DNA from: Thermomicrobiales bacterium
Lineage (GTDB): Bacteria; Chloroflexota; Chloroflexia; Thermomicrobiales; CFX8
Assembly: GCA_037045155.1 (NCBI GenBank)
Contig: JBAOIG010000005.1
Span: forward strand, 806,001-870,000
Reading direction: 5' to 3'
Length of the DNA stretch: 64,000 nucleotides
Below are positions 33,713-43,128 of this stretch, one piece after another. The notes beneath the pieces were generated by a model, which was not told the origin of the DNA, did not search any database, and saw only the letters and a program-made list of their open reading frames with translations. Numbering within the stretch: the first letter of the stretch is position 1; each line of letters opens with the position of its first letter. A program made the position numbers and the translations under genes.

Positions 33713-34921
33713 CTACTGCCGTGCGATCTTGTCCCAGTTCGCCAGCTGCTCCTTGGCTGCGCCGAGCAGGTCCGCGTCGGTCATCAGGTCGAACGCGGTC
33801 AGCGCCATCGCCTTCGATACCTTGATGAGCTGGTCGTAGCCAAATTCAGAGCAGGACGCGTCGACTACCTCCTGCGAGTGACCCGGCATTGGCTCATGGC
33901 TAATGATGAAGTTGCCCGTCACCGATGGAGCTTTGTAGCTGACGTTGCCGAAGTCGGTCGAACCCATCCCGCGTCGCGAGCGAGGCGGCTGGATCTCGAG
34001 CCCGACCTCTTTCATGTTCTCAAGGTAGCGGGCGGCGACGATGTAGTTTGTCCGCATGTCGTAGAACGTGTTGCCGCGGGTGAGCTTCATCTCGCAGCCG
34101 GTCATCAACGCGGCGCCTTCGGCCACCTTGTCGAACTTCTCCATCAGCGCGTCAAGACCCTCGATCGATTCCGAGCGCACTTCGATGAACGCCGACGCGT
34201 AGTGTGGAATGACGTTTGCCATGTCGCCGCCATGGGTGATGATGCCGTGGATCCGCGTGTCCATCGTGACGTGCTGGCGCAGCGCGTCCAGCCCGGTGAA
34301 GAGCTTGATCACGGCGTTGAGCGCGTTGATGCCGTTGTACGGATCGGCGGCGGCGTGGGCCGGCTTGCCGAAGTACTCGACCTTCGTCCCCACCAGCGCC
34401 AGGCTTGTGCCGTCGGGATAGCTCAGTGGCACGCCCGTGCGGTCGCCGTAGTGCACCATCAGCGCGGCGTCGACATCATCGAAGACGCCCGCGTCGACGA
34501 GGTCGATCTTGCCGCCGGTGGTCTCCTCGGCCGGCGTCCCGACGATCTGGAAGATGCCGTTGATCTCTGGCATCACCGCCTGCAGCCCGATCGCCGAGGC
34601 CAGCCCGCTGCCGGCGATCAGGTTATGGCCGCAGCCATGCCCGACGCCTGCGAGCGCGTCATACTCGGCGAGGACGGCGACGATCGGACCCTCGCCCCGA
34701 CCGTGCAGCGCCGCGACGAAGGCAGTCTCCAGCCCGCCGGCCGGCTTCTCGACCTCGTACCCGAGCCCCTGCAGCTTCGACGCCAGCAGCGCCGACGCCA
34801 TGTGCTCTGCGTTGCCGACCTCGGGGTTCTGATGGATCGTCGCAGTGACATTGATGATCTCATCGCGATGCGCGTCGATCGCGTCCACAATTCTCTTGCG
34901 AAGCTCGTCCCGACTGGCCAT
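33713..34921 (-). CDS. M20-family amidohydrolase (PM20D2/AbgB-like)
   Basis: From ATG 34921 (MASRDELRKRIV), with GGAGGTGAG upstream, the 402-residue protein has metal-ligand motifs ALAGVGHGCGHNLIAGSG and VGTPAEETTGGK, the dimerisation-domain YFGKPAHAAADPYNGINALNAV, and a late SHEPMPGHS. This matches the M20D amidase group, which includes p-aminobenzoyl-glutamate hydrolases and the dipeptidase PM20D2. Substrates are probably N-acyl amino acids or dipeptides. It is a single gene on the minus strand. Confidence 0.85.
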   Translation of the reverse strand: MASRDELRKRIVDAIDAHRDEIINVTATIHQNPEVGNAEHMASALLASKLQGLGYEVEKPAGGLETAFVAALHGRGEGPIVAVLAEYDALAGVGHGCGHNLIAGSGLASAIGLQAVMPEINGIFQIVGTPAEETTGGKIDLVDAGVFDDVDAALMVHYGDRTGVPLSYPDGTSLALVGTKVEYFGKPAHAAADPYNGINALNAVIKLFTGLDALRQHVTMDTRIHGIITHGGDMANVIPHYASAFIEVRSESIEGLDALMEKFDKVAEGAALMTGCEMKLTRGNTFYDMRTNYIVAARYLENMKEVGLEIQPPRSRRGMGSTDFGNVSYKAPSVTGNFIISHEPMPGHSQEVVDASCSEFGYDQLIKVSKAMALTAFDLMTDADLLGAAKEQLANWDKIARQ

Positions 34922-35201
34922 TCGCTCACCTCCACTCGTTGTGCCTGTATCGTTGCGGCAAAACGTAGCATGAACAATGAAGTTTGTCATTCGGCGGGCG
35001 CCGGCCGGCTCGGTGAAATGGGTCATGATGCGTCGTTGCCCGCATCGCCGACGCGATCATTCGGGGGCATGCCGACTGCAAGCATGGTCTGGCGGACTGG
35101 CATGGTGGTGTCGTATTGCCAGCGTTAGGCGTCACGCGGCGGCCGTGTGATGATTGAGATGGATAGTCGTTACAGGTTCAGGCGCGAGACGGAGGCGCTG
35201 A

Positions 35202-36140
35202 TTGCCGGACGCATCGATCGCGGTGAGTCATCTGACGCGCTCCTATGGGAAACGGCGCGGAGTCGTCGACCTCGATTTCACGGTCGGGGCCGGCGAGATC
35301 TTTGGCTTCCTCGGGCCGAATGGGGCCGGCAAGACGACGACAATCCGCCTGCTGATGGGGTTGCTGAGGCCGGGAGCTGGCGGAGCGCGTATCTGCGGGC
35401 TGGACTGCTGGCGCGATGCGCCGGCTGTCAAGGCGCGGGTCGGCTTCCTGCCCGGCGAGATTCACCTCTACGAGAAGATGACCGGCGCGGCGTTCCTCGA
35501 CTTCTTCGCCGCGTTTCGCGGCGGTCCGGCTCCGCGCCGCGATGAGTTCGTCGAGCGATTGCAGCTCGATCTCGCGCCGCGCATCCGGCACCTGTCCAAG
35601 GGTAACCGGCAGAAGCTGGCGGTCGTCCAGGCGCTGATGCACGACGCGCCGGTGCTGATTCTCGATGAACCGAGCAGCGGCCTCGACCCGCTGATGCAAG
35701 CGGAGCTGATCGAGGTCCTTCGCGAGGAGCAGCAGCGGGGCAAGACCATCTTCCTGTCCAGCCACACGCTCTCCGAGGTCGAACGTGTGGCCCAACGCGT
35801 CGCGATCATCCGCGAGGGACGGATCGTCGCCATCGAGGATGTCGAGCATCTGCGGGCGACTCGCGAGCGGCGGATGGAGGTGCTGTTGCATCAGCCGGTG
35901 GATCCCGCCGTCTTCGAGGCGCTGCCGGGCGTGCGATTCCTGACGACCCACGCCGACGGGCGTCACGTCGATCTTGCAGTCAGCGGCAACCCGCGCGCCC
36001 TCCTCGAATTGCTCGGGACGCTGCCGATCGATGACCTGGTCTACGGCCCGCCGGATCTGGAGAGCGTCTTCCTGCGCTACTACGATCGCGCGGATTCCGT
36101 CGCGGCAAACGCCGACAGGTCTGCGGAGGCGCGTCGATGA
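35202..36140 (+). CDS. ABC transporter ATPase (ABC-2 exporter type)
   Basis: The start is TTG 35202 behind GGAGG. The 312-residue protein has Walker A FLGPNGAGKTTTIRLL, signature LSKGNRQKLAVVQAL (SKGNRQ variant), Walker B VLILDEPSSGLDP and switch His in FLSSHTLSE. The C-terminal 90 residues are the accessory domain usual in CcmA/NatA-type exporters. It works with the permease whose gene overlaps by four bases. The exported substrate is unknown. Confidence 0.9.
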   Translation: MPDASIAVSHLTRSYGKRRGVVDLDFTVGAGEIFGFLGPNGAGKTTTIRLLMGLLRPGAGGARICGLDCWRDAPAVKARVGFLPGEIHLYEKMTGAAFLDFFAAFRGGPAPRRDEFVERLQLDLAPRIRHLSKGNRQKLAVVQALMHDAPVLILDEPSSGLDPLMQAELIEVLREEQQRGKTIFLSSHTLSEVERVAQRVAIIREGRIVAIEDVEHLRATRERRMEVLLHQPVDPAVFEALPGVRFLTTHADGRHVDLAVSGNPRALLELLGTLPIDDLVYGPPDLESVFLRYYDRADSVAANADRSAEARR

Positions 36141-36937
36141 GTATGGTGATGTTCCGTCGATGGCTGTGGAGCTCACGCTGGTCGGCGATCGGCTATGGAA
36201 TCGGCGCGGCGGCATACATTCTGATCATCATCGCCTTCTACCCGACTGTGCGCGCCAACTCGGCGCAGATGGATCAGCTGCTGAAGGTCTATCCCGAGGC
36301 ACTGAAGCAGGCATTTGGCATCGCGAATATCGGCACGCTGGCCGGCTTCCTCGGCGCAGAGGTGCTCAACATCATATGGCCGCTGATCGTCGGTGTCTTC
36401 GCGATCATGGCCGGCAGCGCCGTCGTCGCTCAGGAGATCGACAACGGCACGGTCGATCTCTGGCTGTCCGTGCCGGAACGACGTTCACGGCTGCTGCTGG
36501 GGAAGATCGTGGCGCTGGCGATGGTCGCGCTGCTCATCGTCCTGGCCACGCTGGCCGCGATCTGGGTCGGCGCGATGCTGGTCGGCGAGTCGTTCACAAC
36601 GCGTGGCTATCTGGCCGCCGGTGTGTCGATGCTGGCGTTGATCCTGGTGATGCTCGCCTACTCGGCGCTGTTCTCATCGTTCGTGAGTGACCGCGGCCGC
36701 GCCGGGGCTCTGGCGGCGGCCGTGACTATCGGCGGCTACCTCGCCTGGATCATCGCGGGGATGAGCAACAGCTGGAGCTGGCTGCGGTACGTGTCGATCT
36801 TTGCCGGCTACAAGCCGCAGCCCGCGCTGGCCTCCGGGACGTTTCAGGTCGGCGGAATCGGCATCCTGCTGGGAATCAGCGTCGTCTCTGTCGTTGCCGC
36901 GCTCGTGCTGTTCGAGCGACGCGACGCGATCTCGTGA
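36137..36937 (+). CDS. ABC-2 type permease
   Basis: A 266-residue membrane protein coupled to the ATPase gene by ATGA. About six helices are visible, including AYILIIIAFYPTVRAN near the N-terminus, IIWPLIVGVFAIMAGSAVVA, and MVALLIVLATLAAIWVGAML. EIDNGTVDLWLSVPERRSRLLLGK is the family's conserved cytoplasmic coupling stretch (E-x2-xGT-x4-S-P-x-R-like), as in ABC-2 permeases. The ATPase and permease form a two-gene exporter; GlgX starts 20 bases later but is probably functionally unrelated. Confidence 0.85.
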   Translation: MSMVMFRRWLWSSRWSAIGYGIGAAAYILIIIAFYPTVRANSAQMDQLLKVYPEALKQAFGIANIGTLAGFLGAEVLNIIWPLIVGVFAIMAGSAVVAQEIDNGTVDLWLSVPERRSRLLLGKIVALAMVALLIVLATLAAIWVGAMLVGESFTTRGYLAAGVSMLALILVMLAYSALFSSFVSDRGRAGALAAAVTIGGYLAWIIAGMSNSWSWLRYVSIFAGYKPQPALASGTFQVGGIGILLGISVVSVVAALVLFERRDAIS

Positions 36938-36956
36938 GCGGGGGTGAGGCGGAACG

Positions 36957-39086
36957 ATGACACGACAGCGCTACCCGGGACGGGGCTGGCCACTCGGAGC
37001 GCACTGGGACGGTCGCGGCGTGAACGTGGCTGTGTATTCCGAAGAGGCGACCGGGGTTGACCTGTGCCTGTTCGACGATGCCGGCAACGAGGAGCGGACG
37101 CCGCTCTATGCAGGGCTCCAGAACGTCTGGCACGCGTGGCTACCCGGCATCGGCCCCGGACAACGATATGGATTCCGCGCCACTGGCCCGTACGAACCGA
37201 TCAATGGTCTGCGCTATAACCCCAACAAGCTGTTGGTAGACCCATATGCGCGCGCGCTGTGCGGCTCGGTCGACTGGGGCGCGCCGATCAACGGATATCG
37301 GCACGATGACCCCGCGCTCGACCTGTCGTTTGACGAGCAGGACGACGCCCATGGCGTGCCGAAAGGGGTCGTGATCGACCCTGAGTTCGACTGGGACGGC
37401 GATACGCAGTTGCGTATTCCCTGGCAGGACTCGATCATCTACGAAACCCACGTCAAGGGGTTCTCTCAGCAGAACCCGGCGGTCCCCGAGCCTCTGCGCG
37501 GCACGTATGCCGGCCTGGCTCATTCTGCGTCCCTCGACTACCTCACCAGTCTCGGCATCACTGCCGTCGAGCTCCTGCCGATCCACCCGAGCGTCGACGA
37601 ACAGCGGCTCTACCAGATGGGCCTGTCGAACTACTGGGGGTACAACTCGCTCTGTTTCCTCGCGCCCGATGGACGATACAGCAGCGCCGGAAGCTGCGGT
37701 GAACAGGTGCGCGAATTCAAGGCGATGATCAAGACGCTGCACCAGGCAGGAATCGAGGTCATCCTCGATGTCGTCTATAACCACACTTGCGAGCACAACG
37801 AGTTCGGCCCGACGCTCTCGCTGCGGGGGCTGGACAACCCGACCTACTATCGCCTCGTTCCAGGCCGCGAACGGTACTATCTCGACTATACCGGCACCGG
37901 CAATTCGCTCAACGCACAACACCCCCAGGTGCTGCAGCTCATTATGGATTCGCTGCGCTACTGGATCACCGAGATGCACGTCGACGGCTTCCGGTTCGAC
38001 CTGGCCGCCACCCTGGCCCGCGAGCTGTACGACGTCAACCGGCTCAGCGCCTTTTTCGACATCATTCACCAGGATCCGGTCATCTCACAGGTCAAGCTCA
38101 TCGCTGAGCCGTGGGATGTCGGCGAGGGCGGCTACCAGGTCGGCAATTTCCCGGTGCTGTGGACTGAGTGGAACGGGAAGTACCGCGACACCGTCCGCCA
38201 CTTCTGGCGTGGCGACGCCGGCCACATCGACGAGCTTGCCTACCGGCTCTCTGGCAGCAGCGACCTGTACGACGAGGCCGGCCGCGGCCCGTTGGCCAGC
38301 GTCAACTTCGTCACCGCCCACGACGGGTTTACGCTCGCCGATCTCGTGTCATACTCAACCAAACATAATGATGCAAACGGCGAACACAACCGTGATGGCG
38401 CCGACGACAACATCTCGTGGAACTGCGGGGTGGAGGGGCCGACGGACGACCCGGAGATCCTTGCGTTGCGGGCGCGGCAGCAGCGCAACTTTCTGGCGAT
38501 GCTGTTGCTGTCCCAGGGTGTCCCGATGATTCTGGGCGGGGACGAAATCGGCCGGACCCAGATGGGCAACAATAACGCCTATTGCCAGGACAACGCGACC
38601 TCGTGGTACGACTGGGATCTCAGCCCGGCGGACGAGGCGTTGCTGGATTTCACCCGGCAGATCATCGACTTTCGCAAGGAACACCCCGCGCTTCGCCGGC
38701 GTCGATTCTTCCGCGGCCAGCACCACGAGGAGCATGGCACAGCGACCGATGTCGCCTGGCTCCGGCCGGACGGGGCCGAGATGGCGCACGATGACTGGAA
38801 GATCGGCTGGATCCGCAGCCTCGGCGTGCTGATTCCCGGCGACGAGGTGCACGATGTCGACGCGCTGGGGCGTGACCTGGTCGACGACGATCTCCTATTG
38901 CTTATCAACGCATCCGATGTCACTGAGTCGTTTCACTTGTCGCTCGCCGATTTCCCCCAGGGCTGGGAGATTGTCATCGATACGACGGTCGGCGCTCGGT
39001 TTCCATATCCGCCCGTCGCCGCAAGCCAGGTCGATGTCCCGGCCCGGTCGCTCGTTCTGCTCCGCAAGCATCACTGGGCTGGGTAA
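36957..39086 (+). CDS. glgX: Glycogen debranching enzyme (isoamylase type)
   Basis: A 709-residue GH13 protein. An N-terminal CBM48-like domain (RGWPLGAHWDGRGVNVAVYSE) precedes the barrel motifs VILDVVYNHTCEH, MHVDGFRFDLA with the catalytic Asp, LIAEPWDVG with the acid Glu, and FVTAHDGFTLADLV with the third carboxylate. YNSLCFLAPDGRY-type sequence is also present. It hydrolyses alpha-1,6 branches in glycogen or limit dextrins in the cytoplasm. Length and motif order are normal for GlgX/TreX. Confidence 0.95.
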   Translation: MTRQRYPGRGWPLGAHWDGRGVNVAVYSEEATGVDLCLFDDAGNEERTPLYAGLQNVWHAWLPGIGPGQRYGFRATGPYEPINGLRYNPNKLLVDPYARALCGSVDWGAPINGYRHDDPALDLSFDEQDDAHGVPKGVVIDPEFDWDGDTQLRIPWQDSIIYETHVKGFSQQNPAVPEPLRGTYAGLAHSASLDYLTSLGITAVELLPIHPSVDEQRLYQMGLSNYWGYNSLCFLAPDGRYSSAGSCGEQVREFKAMIKTLHQAGIEVILDVVYNHTCEHNEFGPTLSLRGLDNPTYYRLVPGRERYYLDYTGTGNSLNAQHPQVLQLIMDSLRYWITEMHVDGFRFDLAATLARELYDVNRLSAFFDIIHQDPVISQVKLIAEPWDVGEGGYQVGNFPVLWTEWNGKYRDTVRHFWRGDAGHIDELAYRLSGSSDLYDEAGRGPLASVNFVTAHDGFTLADLVSYSTKHNDANGEHNRDGADDNISWNCGVEGPTDDPEILALRARQQRNFLAMLLLSQGVPMILGGDEIGRTQMGNNNAYCQDNATSWYDWDLSPADEALLDFTRQIIDFRKEHPALRRRRFFRGQHHEEHGTATDVAWLRPDGAEMAHDDWKIGWIRSLGVLIPGDEVHDVDALGRDLVDDDLLLLINASDVTESFHLSLADFPQGWEIVIDTTVGARFPYPPVAASQVDVPARSLVLLRKHHWAG

Positions 39087-39106
39087 GCCCAACGAGGAGG
39101 TTCTTG

Positions 39107-39424
39107 ATGTATGCCCGCGTGATCTCCGTAACGATCCAGCCAGGGCATGAGGATGACCTGCTGGACACCACGACATCGATGGTTCTGCCGGTCGCGCGCG
39201 AACAGGCCGGGTTTGTCGATGCGGTGGGATTGTTCGACCCCTCGACAGGCCGCATGATGTTCATCACCCTCTGGGCGGACGCGCACTGCCTCGAATCGTC
39301 CGAGGCGAGCGGCCACGTCTCCTCCCAGTTGGCGCGCGTCGCCCCGTATCTCAAAGGGCCGGCGGTTCGCGAGACGTTCGAGGTCGTCATTCCCCCCGCC
39401 GGCCAGGTACCTCAACCGAGCTGA
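39107..39424 (+). CDS. ABM-type small monooxygenase-like protein
   Basis: A 105-residue protein from ATG 39107, six bases after GAGGAGG. The dimeric alpha/beta-barrel pattern shows in MYARVISVTIQPGHEDDLLD, EQAGFVDAVGLFDPSTGRMMFITLWADAHCLES. Members include heme-degrading and quinol monooxygenases, but key residues are not distinctive and many relatives have no known activity. It lies 20 bases after glgX and overlaps the convergent kinase-like gene by 13 bases. Confidence 0.7.
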   Translation: MYARVISVTIQPGHEDDLLDTTTSMVLPVAREQAGFVDAVGLFDPSTGRMMFITLWADAHCLESSEASGHVSSQLARVAPYLKGPAVRETFEVVIPPAGQVPQPS

Positions 39425-40041
39425 TCCTCGATGGCCTGCTTGGGCAAACAGTCTGATGTCGCGACATGGGCGGTCGCAGTGGTGACGGTTTCGAGCCACT
39501 GGGCGATCTCGGCCGGCGAGCGTAGCCGCACGAAGGCGGTCCGCGACCAGCGCGGGTCGGTCAGCGCCTGCGCAAACGCCCGGCGACGAGTTCCGTGGGT
39601 CCGAACCATGTAGGCGAGAATCGACCGGTCGGGGTTCCACACCGAGAGCGCGTTGCGCAGGTTCTCCCGGTTTCCGTTCCATAGCTCCTCGCGAAGAACG
39701 ACGCGTCGCCCGGTGCGCCACGAGACGCGCCACAGCACCGTCATCAGCGGCAGGTCCAGCCAGACAATCGTGTCGGCCAGCGGCCAGGAGATGTGTTGCT
39801 GCTTGCTCGTGTAGTTGCCGGCCATGATCCATGCTTCCGCGGCGGTCGCCGCAGAAATCCGAGCGCGAAAGATCGCCTCGGTCGCCGGAACCCAGGCTGG
39901 CTCCCAGTGCAGCGCATCGAGCTCGATGAATGGCCGGCCAAGCCGCTGGGCAAGCTGCTCGCCAAGCGTGCTCTTGCCGCTACCCGAACCACCGATGATG
40001 ATGACTCTCTGGCCGATTGTCTGGCGCACTCGGGGCCTCAC
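39412..40041 (-). CDS. P-loop kinase-like protein (FlaR/adenylate-kinase-like)
   Basis: A 209-residue protein beginning at GTG 40041. Walker A is VIIIGGSGSGKSTLGEQLAQRL, and IELDALHWEPAWVPA and WIMAGNYTSKQQH follow the layout of 'topology modulation' FlaR-like P-loop proteins. A lid-like basic stretch is RTGRRVVLREELWNGNRENLR. It probably phosphorylates a small molecule or nucleotide; the substrate is unknown. The exact start is uncertain because upstream GTG codons are in frame. Confidence 0.75.
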   Translation of the reverse strand: MRPRVRQTIGQRVIIIGGSGSGKSTLGEQLAQRLGRPFIELDALHWEPAWVPATEAIFRARISAATAAEAWIMAGNYTSKQQHISWPLADTIVWLDLPLMTVLWRVSWRTGRRVVLREELWNGNRENLRNALSVWNPDRSILAYMVRTHGTRRRAFAQALTDPRWSRTAFVRLRSPAEIAQWLETVTTATAHVATSDCLPKQAIEDQLG

Positions 40042-40095
40042 GTTGGTCGGTGATGATCCATCGTCGGAGCCGAAGACGATAACAAAAGGCGATGG

Positions 40096-40470
40096 TCAGC
40101 GGCGCAGGCGTCCGGGCGGGAGGCGATTCAGAAACGCGAGGTCGACCGCGGCCCAGATCGTTTTCGAGATCGGATAGAGAAAGAATGGCAGGACGATGTT
40201 CAGAATAACGCCGCCCAGGATGAGCCGCCAGACCGGGATATCCGGCCAGGTGGAAATGACGATCGCGACGAGCAGGGCAGCAAAGATGAGCTCGGTCAGG
40301 ACGATGTTGAACGCCATCGCGCCGACCCAGTAGCCTTCTTCGTGCTCGAAGCTCCAATCGCAGCGTGGGCAGCGACCGACCATATGTGTCCAGCGCTGGA
40401 ACAGCTTCCCACTGCCACAGACCGGACAGCGCATCGTGACCCCGCGCCACAGCATGACCAACTCGTTCAT
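40096..40470 (-). CDS. DUF983-family zinc-ribbon membrane protein
   Basis: A 124-residue protein from ATG 40470 (MNELVMLWRGVTM) behind GAGGAGAAG. A zinc ribbon (MRCPVCGSGKLF and GRCPRCDWSFEHEEGYW) is followed by two membrane helices (LTELIFAALLVAIVIS and LILGGVILNIVLPFFLYPISK). This is the DUF983 layout. Members often lie near cytochrome oxidase genes, and a role in oxidase or cofactor assembly has been suggested, but no oxidase genes are next to this one. Confidence 0.85.
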   Translation of the reverse strand: MNELVMLWRGVTMRCPVCGSGKLFQRWTHMVGRCPRCDWSFEHEEGYWVGAMAFNIVLTELIFAALLVAIVISTWPDIPVWRLILGGVILNIVLPFFLYPISKTIWAAVDLAFLNRLPPGRLRR

Positions 40471-40701
40471 TCTTCTCCTCGCTGCCTCGCCCGGCGAGCC
40501 CATTCCATCTAAATGGTACTGGCTCGGGCCAGTGCCGCGGCCCCTGACCTTTCCTGGCCAGTCGGACAGGCCCGGAGCGTGCCTGTCGGATGATGGCGCG
40601 GCCGCGGGCGCCCACTAGACTGGTAGAGGTCGGCAGGCCGGCGATGTCGCCGGAGGACGCAATGACGCGGCCGACATGGAGACGAAGGAGAAGCCTCGGC
40701 A

Positions 40702-40803
40702 ATGGATGCAACGATGATGAAGTACGTCGTCAACTACACCCAGCAGGAGCTGGCGCGAGCTCGCGGTCAGTCCGCCTGGCGGACCTTGTTCAAGACCAGG
40801 TAA
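40702..40803 (+). CDS. Candidate 33-residue small protein
   Basis: ATG 40702 to TAA 40803 encodes 33 residues: MDATMMKYVVNYTQQELARA, then RGQSAWRTLFKTR. AAGGAGAAG at 40685-40693 gives a good ribosome site. A perfect hairpin (40848-40873) follows 44 bases after the stop, as for an independent small gene. The product is amphipathic, Gln- and Arg-rich, and has no signal or membrane segment. I recognise no family. Confidence 0.45.
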   Translation: MDATMMKYVVNYTQQELARARGQSAWRTLFKTR

Positions 40804-40847
40804 CCGCGCCATCGGCTCACGGCAACGATCTCGCTCATCCCCGAAGA

Positions 40848-40873
40848 ACGCCCGGCCAGCAGTGGCCGGGCGT
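40848..40873 (+). terminator. Perfect 11-bp hairpin after the small ORF
   Basis: ACGCCCGGCCA (40848-40858), loop GCAG, TGGCCGGGCGT (40863-40873). It sits between the small ORF and the glycosyltransferase start. No U-tract follows, so it may terminate weakly or act as an attenuator in the leader of the next gene. Confidence 0.55.
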
Positions 40874-40895
40874 CCGTATGCTTGCAGGAAGAAGG

Positions 40896-42422
40896 ATGGG
40901 GGCGCCGGGCGTGGGTTCTGGACGACGCGGAGCGGGGGTCGTTGCGGCGTTGCTGCTGGTGGCGGTGACGCTACTGAACGTTGCCATCTCGCGCGGGGTG
41001 TTCCTCTATGGCGACGACACGCTGATGTTTCAGGTGACACGGAGCATCGTTGAGGATCGCGATGTCCGTGTGACGTCGCCGACCTGGAACGAGGTGGCAG
41101 ACAACCCGGCACTCGACACTGCCGGATTTACCGCGGCGTCAATCCCCGGTGTCGATGGCGCTCGCTACGCCAAGTACGGCGTCGGCCAGTCGCTGGTGGC
41201 GATCCCGGCCTTCATCGCGGGAACGCGCTGGATCTCGCGCTTGCTGGCGCTGGACATCCGCGTCGATGCCTGGGGCAATGAATACACCGGGACGCCGATC
41301 TATGCCGTCGGCCTGGTGAACGCGCTGATTGGCGGGATGACGGTCGCCCTGTTGTTCCTCCTGTCGGTTGCGCTCGGATACCCCCAGCGGACGGGATTCG
41401 TGCTGGCCGGCCTGCTGGTGACCGGGACGGTGCTGTCGCACTACGCTGCCTCGTTTCTCAGCGAGCCGTTGTCGGCGCTGTGCCTGACGGCAGTGGTCTA
41501 CGGGATCGTGCGCGCCCGGAATGCCGAGTCGGCGTCGGGCTGGCTGGCGCTCTCTGGCTTCGCGGCCGGCCTGGCGCTTGCGACGAAGATCGCGCTTGTG
41601 GTGGCGGTGATCGCACCGGGACTCTGGCTGCTCTGGTTGCTCTGGCAACGTGAGCGGGGGGAGATCCGCGCCGTGGGGCGGATGTGCCTGGCCTGGGGCG
41701 CCCCGGTGGCGCTCTGGCTGGGCGTGATCGGCGCGTATAACTGGCTGCGGTTCGGGAGCCTGACCGAAACAGGCTATGGCGCTGAGGCGAACGCATACAC
41801 GACGCCGTTGCTGGATGGGCTGGTCGGTCTGCTGTTCTCGCCCGGCAGGGGGCTGTTCTGGCACGATCCGCCATTGCTGCTGGCGTTTGTTGGCGCAGTC
41901 TGGTTTGGCCGGCGGCATCCGGGGCTGGCGTTGACGATCCTCGGGATGCTGGCGGGACTGCTGCTGCTCTACGGCCGCTACTACGCCTGGTGGGGAGGCG
42001 GCGTCTGGGGGCCGCGCTTCCTCGTGCCGCTCCTGCCTCTGTTGCTTCTGCCGGCCGCCGAGGTGATCGAGCGCGCCTGGTCGGGACGCCGCTGGGCGGT
42101 GGTTAGCGTCGGCGCGGTGGCGATTCTCGGCGCGATCGTCACAGCGCTGCCCATCCTCGTGCCGTTCGACCGCTACGTTGCCGCCTACATGTCCTCGCCC
42201 GAGATGCTGCGCGAGGCGCTCTGGACGGTGAGCGGCTCGCCGATCGTCGTCGCGGCCCGCGATGTGCTCGACGGGCACGTTACGCTCGACATCGCGGCAA
42301 TGCGCTACGGAGATGGACGCCTTGTGGTGGCATCCGTCGTGGCTGGGGCGCTGGGACTGGCGCTGCTGATGCTTGCGGGTCTGCGGGTCATGCGCGAGGA
42401 AACCGGAGACGGACCTCGCTAG
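40896..42422 (+). CDS. Multi-pass GT39/ArnT-like glycosyltransferase
   Basis: From ATG 40896 (MGAPGVGSGRRG; AGGAAGAAGG just upstream; ATG 40878 is the alternative) the protein of about 508 residues has a dozen hydrophobic helices. The first outer loop carries GVFLYGDDTLMFQVTRSIVE, placing the acidic DD that GT39/GT83-type enzymes use after helix 1, and YAKYGVGQSLVAIPAF follows. YYAWWGGGVWGPRFLVPLLP near residue 365 matches the conserved WWGG-type region of such transferases. It likely transfers a sugar from a polyprenyl-phosphate carrier to a lipid or protein outside the membrane. Confidence 0.75.
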   Translation: MGAPGVGSGRRGAGVVAALLLVAVTLLNVAISRGVFLYGDDTLMFQVTRSIVEDRDVRVTSPTWNEVADNPALDTAGFTAASIPGVDGARYAKYGVGQSLVAIPAFIAGTRWISRLLALDIRVDAWGNEYTGTPIYAVGLVNALIGGMTVALLFLLSVALGYPQRTGFVLAGLLVTGTVLSHYAASFLSEPLSALCLTAVVYGIVRARNAESASGWLALSGFAAGLALATKIALVVAVIAPGLWLLWLLWQRERGEIRAVGRMCLAWGAPVALWLGVIGAYNWLRFGSLTETGYGAEANAYTTPLLDGLVGLLFSPGRGLFWHDPPLLLAFVGAVWFGRRHPGLALTILGMLAGLLLLYGRYYAWWGGGVWGPRFLVPLLPLLLLPAAEVIERAWSGRRWAVVSVGAVAILGAIVTALPILVPFDRYVAAYMSSPEMLREALWTVSGSPIVVAARDVLDGHVTLDIAAMRYGDGRLVVASVVAGALGLALLMLAGLRVMREETGDGPR

Positions 42423-43128
42423 CTAGCGCCGAGAGATACGACAGCATTGTCGCGATGAACAGGATAATGCCGGCGTTCTCCAGTGTTTCCTCGACGCCGA
42501 CCATCAGCCGGTAGGGCATGTTCTCGACGCCGTGCAGTGTGTCGTAACGCGCCTCGAAGCTCTCCACGATGAGAGCGCCAAACACGAAGACCGTCGCCGC
42601 GACGACGACGCGCCAGCGGGTGGCCGGCGGCAGATGAAACAGGAACCGTAGGTACGCGATCCCGACCAGCGCGACGAGTGCCGCCGCCGGGATCACCCAG
42701 GCGTAGGCGAGAAACCCGCCGGTGTCGAACATCGCGTGGAGCGTATACGACGTGTGGCCGTGAACATCCGCGGCATCATCGATCGACATGGCGAGAAAGA
42801 TCAACGCCAGAACAACCCAGTGGCGGGCGTAGCGGTCTCCGGAGGCGCGCTTGCCGGCGGCGATGATGGTGAGGACGCCGGACGCCAGCAGCAGAAGCGT
42901 TACCGAATACCAACTCGGGATCGACACCTCATCCCACATGTCAAACAGCACATAGAGATCGTTTGCGCCGAAGAACGTCAGGCCGAACACGTAGCGATTG
43001 AGCGATGTCAGCAGATGCGCGACGAGCAGGAGGCCGGCAGTGGCCGACAAGCTCCACACGAGCCGGTTTCGTGGGATCACCAGCGTCAGGTCGCCTGCCT
43101 CGACCCGCGCCTTCGCGTCGATTGTCAC
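42388..43128 (-). CDS. Hypothetical six-helix membrane protein
   Basis: A 246-residue protein starting at GTG 43128 behind GGGGGGAG. Around six hydrophobic segments are visible (for example LSATAGLLLVAHLLTSL, SVTLLLLASGVLTIIAA, and VVVAATVFVFGALIVES). Conserved-looking acidic and His residues lie between them (SIDDAADVHGHTSYTLHAMF, VGVEETLENAGIILF), which could bind metal or act catalytically. I do not recognise the family. Its 3' end overlaps the convergent glycosyltransferase by 35 bases. Confidence 0.7.
   Translation of the reverse strand: MTIDAKARVEAGDLTLVIPRNRLVWSLSATAGLLLVAHLLTSLNRYVFGLTFFGANDLYVLFDMWDEVSIPSWYSVTLLLLASGVLTIIAAGKRASGDRYARHWVVLALIFLAMSIDDAADVHGHTSYTLHAMFDTGGFLAYAWVIPAAALVALVGIAYLRFLFHLPPATRWRVVVAATVFVFGALIVESFEARYDTLHGVENMPYRLMVGVEETLENAGIILFIATMLSYLSALASEVRLRFPRA

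Noticed and set aside
33878..35128. A 416-codon plus-strand frame opposite the M20 amidase gene.
   Set aside because: Shadow of a well-supported gene; no motif and no ribosome site.
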